From Adiantum capillus-veneris (taxonomy: Eukaryota; Streptophyta; Polypodiopsida; Polypodiales; Pteridaceae), in contig CM043960.1 of NCBI GenBank assembly GCA_014529385.2, positions 38,355,281 to 38,419,280 of the forward strand: 64,000 nucleotides of DNA, in the 5' to 3' direction. The position numbers were made by a program, and so were the translations under genes. How positions within the stretch are numbered: position 1 is the stretch's first letter; each line of letters starts with the position of its first letter. The notes below the pieces were generated by a model that saw nothing but the letters and a program-made list of their open reading frames with translations, was not told where the DNA came from and ran no database searches. Positions 11,224 through 21,230 of this stretch are shown piece by piece.

Positions 11224-11790
11224 GGCCGATTTCTCTTCTACGGGAAATCCGATCCCTAATTTTTTTTTTTTTCCGCGGCACCTATTCACACAAGGATCAG
11301 TCGACTCCTTCTGCATCTGGAGATGCAGGCAGGGATCACAACGAAGATTCAGATAGAGAGTATGGCCCACCTCGGCCTACTCAGGCGGATCAAAGAGAGA
11401 TGAAGCGCCGTCACTTGATCAGCGATGCAACAAAGATGATGCTCACTTTTGCGAAGGATCAGAAATTGGCAAAATATATGAGCGAGACTGCTTTTTAGGA
11501 AGTGCATGCATAGTGGCAGAAAACCACTACACCACCCCCGAAACCCGCTTTTAAGAAACCTTCTGCTCACAAGAAATATTCAAAGAAGGAATTACAAGAG
11601 GTGGTTGATGCACGGATTGCTCAGCTTTTTGACGTGCAAAAGAAAGTCGAAAAGCACGGCAAAAATCAGAATAAAAGCACAGACTTCCCGGGATATTTGG
11701 GTCGTCAGTTGACATTTGACGAGGCAAAGAAACAGAAGAAGCGTGTTCGATTTGAAGGAGTACCCAGTTCTTCTTCTTCTTCTTCTTCGT
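11224..11790 (+). pseudogene. Gypsy gag N-terminal part, truncated
   Basis: Gag starts just after the primer site (MADFSSTGNP, 11223) and continues through a charged region (GPPRPTQADQREMKRRHLIS; KELQEVVDARIAQLFDVQKK) to a serine run encoded by TCT repeats at about 11766-11790. There are frame changes near 11290 and stops at 11496-11498 and 11510-11512. After the serine run the frame shifts and RT begins at once, so the rest of gag, the zinc knuckle and the protease are missing. Confidence 0.7.
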
Positions 11791-14440
11791 CTTGCTCAGC
11801 AAGAGGAAATTTTGAAGCAAGTGAACGAGCTTCTGGAAAAAGGTCTAGTACGACCAAGTTCTTCGCCTTACTACTCTCTAGTTCTACTGGTGCAGAAGAA
11901 AGACGGCACGTTTCGAATGTGCATAGATTATCGATCTCTAAACAAGATCACTATCAAGAATCGCTTTCCGATACCCCGGATGATGATATTCTCGATAAGT
12001 TGCAGGGAGCAAGCATCTTTAGTCGCATTGACTTAAAAAGCGGGTATCATTAGATACGCATAGTCCCTGAAGATGTCCATAAGACAGCCTTTCGCACAAC
12101 TTTTGGACTTTATGAATTTTTGGTAATGCCGTTTGGCTTGATCAATGCTCCTGCCACAGCAAATCGAATGATGGATCGAATTTTCAGCCCACACCGAGCT
12201 TTCACAGGAGTGTTCTTTGATGACAACTCGTCTTTTCAAAGATTGAGGAGGAACATTGGAAGCACTTGGATACAATGTTTCAGGAATTGCGAAAGCATGA
12301 GTTGCATGTAAATGCAAAGAAGAGTGAGCTCTTCCTCATTGAGATAGACTATCTTGGCCATATAGTCTCACGCAACCAAGTGAAAATGGATCCCGCAAAG
12401 ATCTAAGTCGTGCAAGATTGGCCAACTCCCACTACGGTACAGGATGTACGAAGTTTTTTGGGATTGTGTTCTTACTATCGGAGGTTTATCCGAGGCTTTG
12501 CTCAAGTAGCAAGACCACTTCATGACCTAACAAGAAAAAAGATCCCTTTTAGGTGGGGATCGAGACAACAAGGTGCCTTTGGTAGGCTAAAGTACCTATT
12601 AAGCCATTGACCTATTAAACCATTCGAGGTTCACTTCGATGCTTCAGGTGATTGCATCGATGCAATGCTTAACCAAGAAGCCCATGCAGTGGCCTATGAA
12701 AGTAGACGACTTAAGGATGCAAAATTGCATGCCTCGATCTACGAGAAGGAACTAATGGCTGTGATCCACGCCTTGTCTACCTGGAAGCATTATCTTCTAG
12801 GAGCAGATTTTGTGATCAAAACCGATCACCAGAGTTTGCGGCATTTTCTTACGCAACGGAAATTATCTAAGAAGCAAATGAGATGGGTCAACTTTTTGTA
12901 CATGTTTCACTTCCAGATCCTCCATACGGTTGGGAGTAAGAATGTGGCTGCAGACGCATTGTCTAGACGGCCTAGTTACTTCTGTGTATCACCAAGAACT
13001 GGAATCACTTCCAGAGTTGTATCCGAATGACCGAGACTTCTCCTCCACTCGGAATAAGTTACAGAATGGAGAGGATGGATATCCCTATTCTATTCGGGAT
13101 GGTTACCTCTATCACCACCAAGCAATTTGCATGGCAGAACCATTGAGAAAGAAAATCATGGGAAGAAGCACATGCTTCACCATATGGGGGTCATCGGGGA
13201 ATTCTCCCTACGACCTTAGCATTGGAAGATATTTCTTTGGCCAAAGACATTGATCAATATGTCAGGGAATGCTTGGTTTGCCAAAAAGTAAAGTATGATC
13301 GGCCTAAGACGCTTGGGTTACTCTAACCTTTATCTGTGCCTGATTAACCCTGGGAGAGTATTGCGATGGATTTTATTATGGATCTCCCAAAGAGTCAAAC
13401 TGGAAATGATGCAATCTGGATCATCGTGGACAGATTTAGCAAGCAAGCTCACTTTATTCCAGTCAAGAAAACAATCAAAGCAGACCATATGGCTAGAATT
13501 TTTCTAGCACAGATCTTTAAGCATCATGGGCTGCCCAAGTCTATTGTGAGTGATCGAGAACCTCGCATGACAGGCAACTTTTGGCGTGCTTTGTTTGATA
13601 ACCTTGGCACAAAGTTGAATTTTTCTTCTACATATCATCCTCAAACGGATGGGTAGAGTGAGATCGCTAATTCCACAGTATTGGATATGCTGAAATCTTA
13701 TGTGTCAGAAAGACAGTCTGACTGGGAGAAGTATTTGCCCCTTGTTGAGTACGAGTATCACAATATTGTGCATTTGTCTACGGGGAAAGCACTTTTTGAG
13801 ATTCTCTATGATAAGCCTTTGCTTCCACCGATCCTTGTCACTAAGGATAAGATTTTCGCAGTAGATGAGTTTGTTTGGGATTTGGACACGGCCTACGAGC
13901 AAGTTAAGAGTGCAATTTTGCGCTCTCAAGAAAAACATAAGAAAGCTGCAGAGAAGCACAAAAGGAATCTGGACTTGATAGTCGGTCAATTAGTCTTACT
14001 CAAGTTTGAGAAGGCAAGATTAAAGAAACAAGCGACTCATGAAGGGGAAGTGGTAAAACTTTCCAATTGCTATTATGGGCCGTTTAAGATAATTGACCAA
14101 GTGAACGATGTGACGTTCTGATTAGACTTACCATCTAATTGGAAGATCCACAATGCTTTCCATGTTAGTTTACTCCGGCCATATGTGGGACTGCCTCCAA
14201 GTCAACCTATTGCCGAGGAACCTCCAGAGGTTGAGGAAACGGAATAAATACTCCAACTGGAGCATATCATTCATCATCAGGAGCGGCCACTTAAGTTCGG
14301 GAAGATTACACGGAAGTATTTGGTAAAGTTTAAGAATAATTCTACTCTAGATGCTCAGTGGATGACCGAGCAGGAATTAGCATCCTATCTCGAGATTTTG
14401 AAAGCATATGTACAAGCACTACAATTGAGGACAACTGTTT
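11791..14440 (+). pseudogene. Ty3/gypsy pol, RT to chromodomain
   Basis: RT begins [20 protein letters not shown], then [29 protein letters not shown], and the catalytic box VFFDDN followed by a frameshift (about 12210-12230). RNase H (VIKTDHQSLRHFL), integrase zinc region (CLVCQKVKYD), core (IAMDFIMDLPKSQTG; IVSDREPRM; SEIANSTVLDM, with Glu retained), tail (VLLKFEKARLKK) and a chromodomain-like end (LVKFKNNSTLDAQWM) follow. In-frame stops at 12051-12053 (TAG), 13324-13326 (TAA) and 13654-13656 (TAG) sit where relatives suggest Gln or similar, plus several frameshifts. Orientation agrees with the LTR and primer site at 10.6-11.2 kb. Confidence 0.88.
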
Positions 14441-15019
14441 AGAAGCCAGAGGGATGTTGCTAAATGGACTATGTTCTTATTTTCTCTAGTAATTTCTTTT
14501 TATTGAAACTAAGATATTTAAAGATGTGCACTTGAACCGTAAGGTTAGGAACTGTAGATCTACTGGAATTAATAAAAGCCATCTGGAACGGAAAACTCTG
14601 ATGTGTCATATGATGGGTGACAGTAAGCATCGCGAAGGGGTTTTATCGTTAGTTTGGTAGGAGAGACTGGGAAACGAATATTCTTGATGCGTCACGTGAT
14701 GGGGTGACGGGAGCATCAGAAAGGGAATATCTCGTTAGTCTGGCAGGAAACCCGAACTAGAAAGAGGAATACGCGTAAAGATGCAAGCACAAGAATAAAG
14801 ATGGGTTTTGAGAAGCTTTCGCTTAAAAAGCGAAATATTTTAAAGAGTTTTCCGAGAAGAGCAAACGCTTTCCCGTGAGGAATCTATGTCTGCATTGCAT
14901 TTGTGCATGTGGTTGCATCCAGGGAAGCCTGGGAAGTGCTGTGAAAAGCATTGTCTTTAACTTATAAGGTTTTATTAAGTTTTTGGGCAGGTTCAGACCA
15001 ATTTTAAAATATGCTAATA
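14441..15019 (+). repeat. 3' region with a 95-bp imperfect direct repeat
   Basis: Two related units start at 14600 and 14695, each opening TGATG(T/C)GTCA(T/C)(A/G)TGATGGG and sharing a TCGTTAGT(T/C)TGG(T/C)AGGA segment. The second contains CACGTG, a G-box core. The repeats resemble duplicated enhancer-like U3 elements, but no LTR end is recognised here. Confidence 0.45.
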
Positions 15020-15730
15020 AGTGGGCGGCCACTTAGAAAATAAAGCAACAAAACCAGCCAGCGAATTCTCTCTCCCTATTTGGGTAGAACAAAAAAAAAA
15101 AAAAAAACTGTCGCGATCTCTACGTGGGCAGCCTCTACTCAGTTCTTCCTGCCGTGGCCAGGGAGCTATAAAAGCATCCATTCCCTCACTCAGAGGAGGA
15201 AGTTGCGAGCGTCAGCAAGAGAAGACTCTGTGCCAGAAGGCGCAAGAGATCGCGAGACTACGAAGCACGGAAGTCGCTTTTTTCCGCGCAAGAATGATAG
15301 GTATCTATTGTGGATTTGCCATACAAATTGTTGTCCTGTGTTTGTGTGTGTGTTTGTAGGTACTTCATCGCGAAGGAGAAGTGGAAAGGCTTCGGCCTAC
15401 GCTTTGGGATTCTGGGAACGGAATTCTGAAATTATCTGCGGTGTCTTGACTCCGAGTACAGAGGTAAAAAGGATTGAGAGCTCGCCTCTCGGATTTCCCT
15501 TACAGGAAGGAACGACCATCGAGTTAGAGAATTAGAACGGAGGGGTTTTCTCCGGTTCTTGTGCTTGTAAAAAGATTCTCCTTAATAAAGGATTCTCTCT
15601 AAGGGTTGAGACCAACCCATCTTCTGGTCCCAAATACTGTGTTGAACTTCTCCCTTAACTCTGTTTAGTTGAAAGATTATTTATTTTCATCTTGTTGATT
15701 ATTCGTGTGCGCACCCGTTTGTGACACCTT
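15020..15730 (+). promoter_or_regulatory. LTR-like promoter/terminator segment
   Basis: A TATA box GCTATAAAAGC (about 15168-15178) lies about 410 bases upstream of an AATAAA at about 15582, with a GT-rich stretch (TGTGTTTGTGTGTGTG) between. This TATA to poly(A) layout is that of an LTR. It is not homologous to the 10638 LTR and no primer site follows at about 15730, so it is either another family's LTR or a solo promoter. Confidence 0.35.
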
Positions 15731-17044
15731 GCATATGGGATTCTGACATTCCTAGAGAAGACACCACCATCTTGGGTGGAAAGACACTTACCACTTGACC
15801 TCAACATGTCAGATCACTTGCTTAGACAGGAGCTTCTACATGGACTTAGGGAGAGGATCTTGGATCTCTTCCCGGACAGGTTCATTGCTTGGATCTACAG
15901 AGAGTTTACCTACGAGATGTGGGAGATCAGGCATCCCGCGACTACATTTGGAGCTTGGGTTGGATGGTAGTGCAGTTGCTCTTCTACACTCTTTGCATTT
16001 GGATTGCTATCTTTAGAGTTGTTTACACTCACCCTCCGTAACCTTAGAGCAGACTTATCCCCTGACTTGAGTAGTATGTCACTCCCAGCTCATTCACATT
16101 GAGAGCCACACCGAGTCCGGTTTCGTGGCGTTGTTGGCGTGGATTTTGTTTTGGTTTACACTAGAGGATCGGAGGCAGGTGATACAGGCAAGACAGCTAG
16201 ACATTGGTTTGGCCTTTCCTCTTCTCAGAGGATCTTCACAGCGCAGACTGCTCAGTCTGGCTTTCCTTCTTCATACATGATGATTACGGTAGCTTGGTCC
16301 GACCACACCTCTTCTCAAAGGCCATTCACAACGTAGACTGTTGAGTCTGGCTTTCCCCTCATCTTGGATTACCCTACTAGAAGGACGTTTACGACGTTTC
16401 CTTGTTTCGAAGGACGTTTATGACGCTACATCTTGCCTTCCTGGAGTTTTACACAATTTAGCCTCTTGGCCACCTTGGGTTGCAGGTTCATGCATTGACA
16501 GGCTTCCGGTCATCCTCATGACGGTTCTTGGGCTTCTCCATTTTCTCGAGTTGTTTTGACTACAAACATCTTAAATCTTATTGGGCAGGACACTTCAAGT
16601 CTATTCGCACTTCTTTTACGACAAGGAGTTGTTTTTCACACTCAGTTCGGGACCTTCATGCAGTATCTTCACCTTGTATCGGCGGAGTACAGCAGTTTAC
16701 TACACTGCTCATGACGACACTTTACCATGGATATCTCTCGGAGGTTGGGACACCCCAGACTGCTACAACATCGCGGCAGACAACTTCGTCATTTTCCCTT
16801 TTGCATATGCATATAGGTTGCATTGTCTAGCTGCCCACTTCGGGGCCGGCCGTCCACCTTGTCCGTGTGCCCTCTATATTTCTATTTTTTCTTGTTTGGT
16901 TGTGGAGGTTTTTTTCCTTGCATTGCCCTACCTCCCCTTGGGCACCTATATATGGGGCCAGGGGGGTACCCACAAATACAGTCTGACATAACTTTGTACT
17001 ATCTCATGTTCTGGTTGTCATGGTGGGCTGATCGCCCCCTCTTC
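15731..17044 (+). other. Unassigned repeat region with 90-bp hairpin-bearing repeat
   Basis: Short ORFs (for example 15776-15970) match nothing I recognise. From about 16210 to 16360 a segment ending CAGACTGCTCAGTCTGGCTT is repeated about 90 bases later as TAGACTGTTGAGTCTGGCTT. Both copies keep a short hairpin (AGACT/AGTCT stem). Related wording (GGACGTTTACGACG; GGACGTTTATGACG) follows near 16380-16430. It is probably retroelement internal sequence, but this is unproven. Confidence 0.3.
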
Positions 17045-17124
17045 CCTACACTAGCGTTTTGTGTCTGCTGTCTCTCTCTCTCTTTTCTCTCCTCTCTCAC
17101 GCTTCCACACATGCGCACTCTCAC

Positions 17125-18730
17125 AACTCTGAGGGTCTGTGAAGACGGTAATGTCAGCTCCGAGTAGATAGTGTTGCCATTGTGTTGCTAAAAGCTCCTT
17201 TTCATACATCCGTGCAACCCGTTCAGTACGTGAAAACATCTTGCTCTTGTAAGCTATGACATGGCGGTCTTGTATCAAGACTGCTCCCAGACTTCGACCA
17301 CAAGCATCACAGTAAACTTCGAATGGCTTTTACAAGTCTGGCAAGGCCAACATTGGTCCCGTAGTCAACTTTTCCTTGAGAGTGTGGAAGGCTGCAATCT
17401 CTGTCGGTCCCCAAGTAAAAGGAACTCCTTTGTGAGTCAGCATATGCAAAGGAGAAGCTATCTTTGCAAATTTTCGAATGAACCGTCGATAATATGAGCA
17501 CAAGCCGCTTTGAACCTCATGAATATTCTTCAAATCAAGCCAATAATGAATAGTCTCAATTTTGGCCGGGTCTATCTTTACCCCTTCTGCTGAGACGATA
17601 TGTCCCAAGAAATGTACCTCAAGCAAGAAAAACTCGCTATTTTTCACATTCATAACTAACTTATGCTTCCGCAGTGCCTGGAAACCTGCAACCAATGGTG
17701 TTTGTGTTCTGGTTCATTCTTGGAGAAGACGATATGTACCTCAAGCAAGAAAAACTCGCTATTTTTCACATTCATAACTAACTTATGCTTCCGCAGTGCC
17801 TGGAAACCTGCAACCAATGGTGTTTGTGTTCTGGTTCATTCTTGGAGAAGACGATAATGTTGTCAAAGAAAGCGCCCACAAATGATCGATACTCTTTGAA
17901 AATTCTATCCATCATGCAGTTGACTGTAGCCTGGGCATTCGTAAGACCATAAGGCATCACCAAATATTCATGCAAACCAAAAGTCGTCTTGAAAGTTGTC
18001 TTGTAGACGTCTCTAGGAGCAATTCGGATTTGATGATAACACACTTTAGATCAATTGGGCAAGTAGAACCCTGAAGTCTGTCGAGTATATCGTCGATCCT
18101 CGAAATGGGGAAATCTGTTTTGGTTCATTATTTCTTCATTTTGGGCTCAGCTAGGTCGGTAAGATGGTTGGTTCGATGGTGTACTATCGGGAATCAAATC
18201 AATCGTGTGATCTTCAGGATGTGAAGGAAGCAACTCGCCTGGTAAGCCCCAAGAGAAATAATCAGTTTGAGCTTGCAGAAAATCTTGTCGTTCTTTTTCG
18301 AGGTCTGACATATTCGACCTTTAATCATCATTCAGTTCTTTGAAGAAAATTGGGTAAACAACAAAAAAAATTCGATTTTATCAATTGGGACGGACTTGCC
18401 TTTAAGTTTACCATCAGGTACAATCTCTTGGCCCTTCTCATTCTTAAAGATGGCTTTCCTTGCCCTATATTTGACCACAGGATTGTTCTTGGGGAACCAC
18501 GGGATTCCTAGGAGGACGTCACACCCTTCCAAAGGCATGATGAAAAAGTCCTCGTGCCCTAAATATCCCTGACAATGCAAACATAGTTTGCCAATGACAG
18601 GTGTAATGGCAACATCCCGTCTGGGTTGCGCTAGAATAGCCTTGGCCTGTGGCCCCATTTCCTTGGGGCGTAATTTCAAATCGAGCCGCCAATTCGGATG
18701 AAGTTGGCCTTGGCTTCTCCATCAAAGAAG
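17125..18730 (-). pseudogene. Ty3/gypsy protease-RT-RNase H fragment
   Basis: Minus-strand gypsy remnant from protease to early RNase H. Protease: ELAARFEITPQ and MPLEGCDVLLGIPWF (18332-18725). Linker: PEDHTIDLIPDSTPSNQPS (about 18220-18160). RT: an internal deletion joins EEIMNQ directly to NRFPHF, then YHQIRIAPRDVYKTTF and the catalytic box FFDNIIVFS, where the second Asp is Asn (about 17868-17842). Next come LGHIVSAEGVKIDPAK, LCSYYRRFIRKFAK, and RNase H up to GADITVFTDPQS at about 17130, where it is cut off. A 122-bp tandem duplication disrupts the frame. It is clearly dead on several counts. Confidence 0.85.
17612..17855. repeat. Exact tandem duplication, 2 x 122 bp
   Basis: 17612-17733 and 17734-17855 are identical base for base by eye, head to tail. 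122 is not a multiple of three, so the duplication shifts the RT frame of the minus-strand element. The perfect identity suggests a recent event. Confidence 0.92.
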
Positions 18731-19034
18731 TTAAGGGCTTCCTGGTCTCTGCTTTGCCCCATGCTTTGCAATGTTCGGTGCTTTCAGTTCAGGTTGGCAA
18801 TCCCCACAAAATTTGGTACCAGTCTTGCTTTCGTCTTTCCTTTTCTTCGGCGCTTGGTTGTTGCTCTATAACTCTCTGGCTTATCTTCTGCTGGTGCTCT
18901 GGTTCATCTTCTTTTCAAGAGTTTTGTTCAGTTCTTTCTGTGAGTACATGTTCCGCTTGTTTGCACTAGTGTGTCCTTTCAGCTTTCCTCCTGACCTGAG
19001 AGGAGGATCAATAGCCTCACACCATCTCGAGTAA
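18731..19034 (-). pseudogene. Degraded gypsy gag end
   Basis: The segment upstream of the protease (minus sense) aligns loosely with 8740-8960: both have the plus-strand wording GGTACCAG followed by a T/C-rich stretch, but the knuckle cysteines are no longer readable. It is assigned by position and weak similarity only. Confidence 0.35.
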
Positions 19035-19375
19035 ATCTCATCATTTAGGTAATTCTCTAAGTGTTTCGCAAATCTCGGGTCTCTGGTGGCCCTGAAGACG
19101 GAGTACTAGAAAGTAGGAGATAACCCCATGAAAGAAGTGCTACAACAAGAGGCAACAAATCAAATCCTAAAGGTAAATTCTTATAATTCAGAGCATTTTG
19201 ACATTTGTCAAGGAAGTTATATCAGTGATGGAAGAGCAGGAAAAGGCGGAGAGGCCCAAGAATGAGAATCAAGGTAATTCGTTTTGTGGACCTTGTAGTC
19301 TGTAGAGCATGTTGGATCTTAGTCGAAGGTACACGGGCAAAAGCCGTATACAGGGTCCAATTGACAAGATACATG
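19035..19375. other. Intergenic, no recognised gene
   Basis: The stretch from 19216 (ATGGAAGAGCAGGAAAAGG...) to a GT at 19276 could be read as a short charged coding segment ending in a splice-donor-like CAAG|GTAATT. Nothing links it to the carrier gene downstream, so it is not called. Confidence 0.25.
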
Positions 19376-19870
19376 GGCAGACTTCACATTCTGAAGTTTT
19401 CGTCCAAGTTACGACCAATTGATATTGTGCTAGTTCTTTCCATCTTTTGTGGTCCATATGCCCTATCATCTACTTTATTCTGGCTGATTTTTTTGATTGA
19501 ATGCATCTTTTAGTGCTAGACTTCATTATGGCTCAGTCTGCCCTTGATTTCTGGAGTCATGACAGAAACTCAGGACGCTGAACTTTGTGTTCATGTATGC
19601 TCATGTGCATGTGCGTGTGGCGTGTGTTGTGTTTGGGAGCATATGTTAGTACCTAGTTCTACACCCGCTATTGGGCATTGACGACGTTAGTGGGGATGTC
19701 GTGGTATTCAGTCAATACTATGCATGATGAGCTGAAGGTTATATTGTCTTGTGGGTGACTACCATGTCTATACCTTGCGCTTTCCTTTTAAGGGTGAATC
19801 TGGGCTTATCCTGGATTCATCTAGGTATATACAATCTGACAAGATGGTAGTTGTGACGTAGACAAAGTCT
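19376..19870 (+). repeat. Dispersed repeat, copy A (about 0.5 kb)
   Basis: Contains GTTACGACCAATTGATATTG, a TCATGACAGAAACTCAGGACGC block and AAGGGTGAATCTGGGCTTATCCTGGATTCATCTAGGTATA. The same blocks, in the same order and diverged, occur in intron 4 of the carrier gene at 23220-23515, and in part at 22960-23100. The family is not identified. Confidence 0.6.
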
Positions 19871-19886
19871 CTCGAGGGGTCTAAGG

Positions 19887-20066
19887 CAGTGTTCGAGAAA
19901 GCCAAACATGCAAATCCTAAACAAGAGATAATGGAAATAACCTGTGTTTTTTGGGCAAATGTTGACCAGACTTTTCCCTTTTTCCTATTGTCTCAAGCGG
20001 CTGTTCAGTGTTTTCAAGTTCCAACTGGCTCAAGGCTAAGCTGAGGCACACTTTTCTTAAACACTG
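19887..20066. mobile_element. hAT-type MITE, 180 bp
   Basis: A non-autonomous DNA transposon with ends CAGTGTTCGAGAAA and TTTTCTTAAACACTG, imperfect terminal inverted repeats, flanked by a perfect 8-bp direct duplication GTCTAAGG (19879-19886 and 20067-20074). CAGTG termini and 8-bp target duplications are typical of hAT elements. The subterminal wording CCAACTGGCTCAAGGCTAAG is shared with the copy at 60660-60878 (reversed) and in part with those at 24.4 and 63.5 kb. There is no coding sequence. Confidence 0.82.
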
Positions 20067-20372
20067 GTCTAAGGTGTGGATAGCTGACTAGTTGACGTTA
20101 TTGCAACTCAAGAATCAAAAGTGAAAGAGGCAAGGAAGCAAGGTAAGTGGGCGATATACAGAGGAGGAAAAGTAAGTATGCCACTCGCCAAGGAGTGACT
20201 GCACCCCCATTTAGATATAGTTATCTTCATCATTATGTAATGTAACCCATATAATTATACCTCGTATGAGTCCTAAGAGGTTTTCCACAAGCATTGTATT
20301 TTTATGCCTTTATGGCATGGATGCCTAGAAGCTGTAACCAAGATGTATTTTATTTGTCTTCTAGGTCAAGCT

Positions 20373-20376
<4 letters not shown>

Positions 20377-20424
<48 letters not shown>
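20377..20424. repeat. (CT)24 microsatellite
   Basis: An uninterrupted run of 24 CT units followed by TTCAGG, which resembles a polypyrimidine tract with a splice acceptor. Confidence 0.95.
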
Positions 20425-20427
<3 letters not shown>

Positions 20428-20554
20428 AGGATTCCATAGTATTTCATTTTGTCATCTTGTTACTCTGACTTTGTATCAGATCCACCACATTGTAACTTTC
20501 TGGTCTCATAGGTCACTTTGGCCTTTTGAAGACGTTAATATAACATTTCATTTC

Positions 20555-20559
<5 letters not shown>

Positions 20560-20589
<30 letters not shown>

Positions 20590-20595
20590 CACCCC

Positions 20596-20635
<40 letters not shown>
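20560..20635. repeat. Compound (CT)n / (AC)n microsatellite
   Basis: About 13 CT units (20560-20585), a short C-rich spacer, then about 19 AC units (20597-20635). It lies 0.6 kb upstream of the carrier gene start. Confidence 0.95.
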
Positions 20636-20636
<1 letters not shown>

Positions 20637-21230
20637 CCCAACCCCCTAAAACCCATGCGCCCAGGGTGGACCCCTGCACTGTATGATGTCTCTTAAGTTT
20701 TATACCGCACCAAAATAAAGAAGCCTATTACCACAAATGTCCGATATGCTGAGTGTGCTGCTATTGCAGCTTGCTGTCTTATTACGAAGATTAAAGCATG
20801 AAAAATGGTTAATGTAGTTTTTTGCATGTCTTACAGGCTATGAGTATTTGAGGTTTGGAAGTACATGTGATAGTCAAGATTATTTGAAGGTCAAAGAAGG
20901 GGACTGTTAGCTGGTGACAGTCCTCCCGATTGGTGTGTTTGCCCTATTCCTAGAACATCTTTGAATGTCTCAGGCTCCCTTGGCACTACAGTTGGGAGGT
21001 TGGATGGTCTTTGAAGTCTCACGCAGGCTTCAGATCATCTGCATTCATTGTTGCCACTGGTCTTCCTGTGACCGATGGGATAAGGAGTTTGCAAAGCTGG
21101 ACATAGGTTGAGCACATATCAGTTTCACAGTTCTTAATAATAAGATTACTGTGGTACTTTCACTGTCTCTGGAAAACTCGTGAGTTTCTTTCTGTGGATG
21201 TGCCAAAAGTAATATAATATTGTTACAAAG

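Noticed and set aside
14441-15730. 3' LTR partner of the 10638-11208 LTR
   Set aside because: No shared start, telobox cluster or R/U5 block was found; the segment has its own TATA and poly(A) features but no match.
15731-17044. Endogenous pararetrovirus
   Set aside because: No movement protein, coat protein or pararetroviral RT motif is visible; all RT domains found have gypsy or copia neighbours with integrase.
20294-20686. 130-codon ORF rich in Ser-Leu and Thr-His repeats
   Set aside because: It is driven by (CT)n and (AC)n runs and has no recognisable domain.
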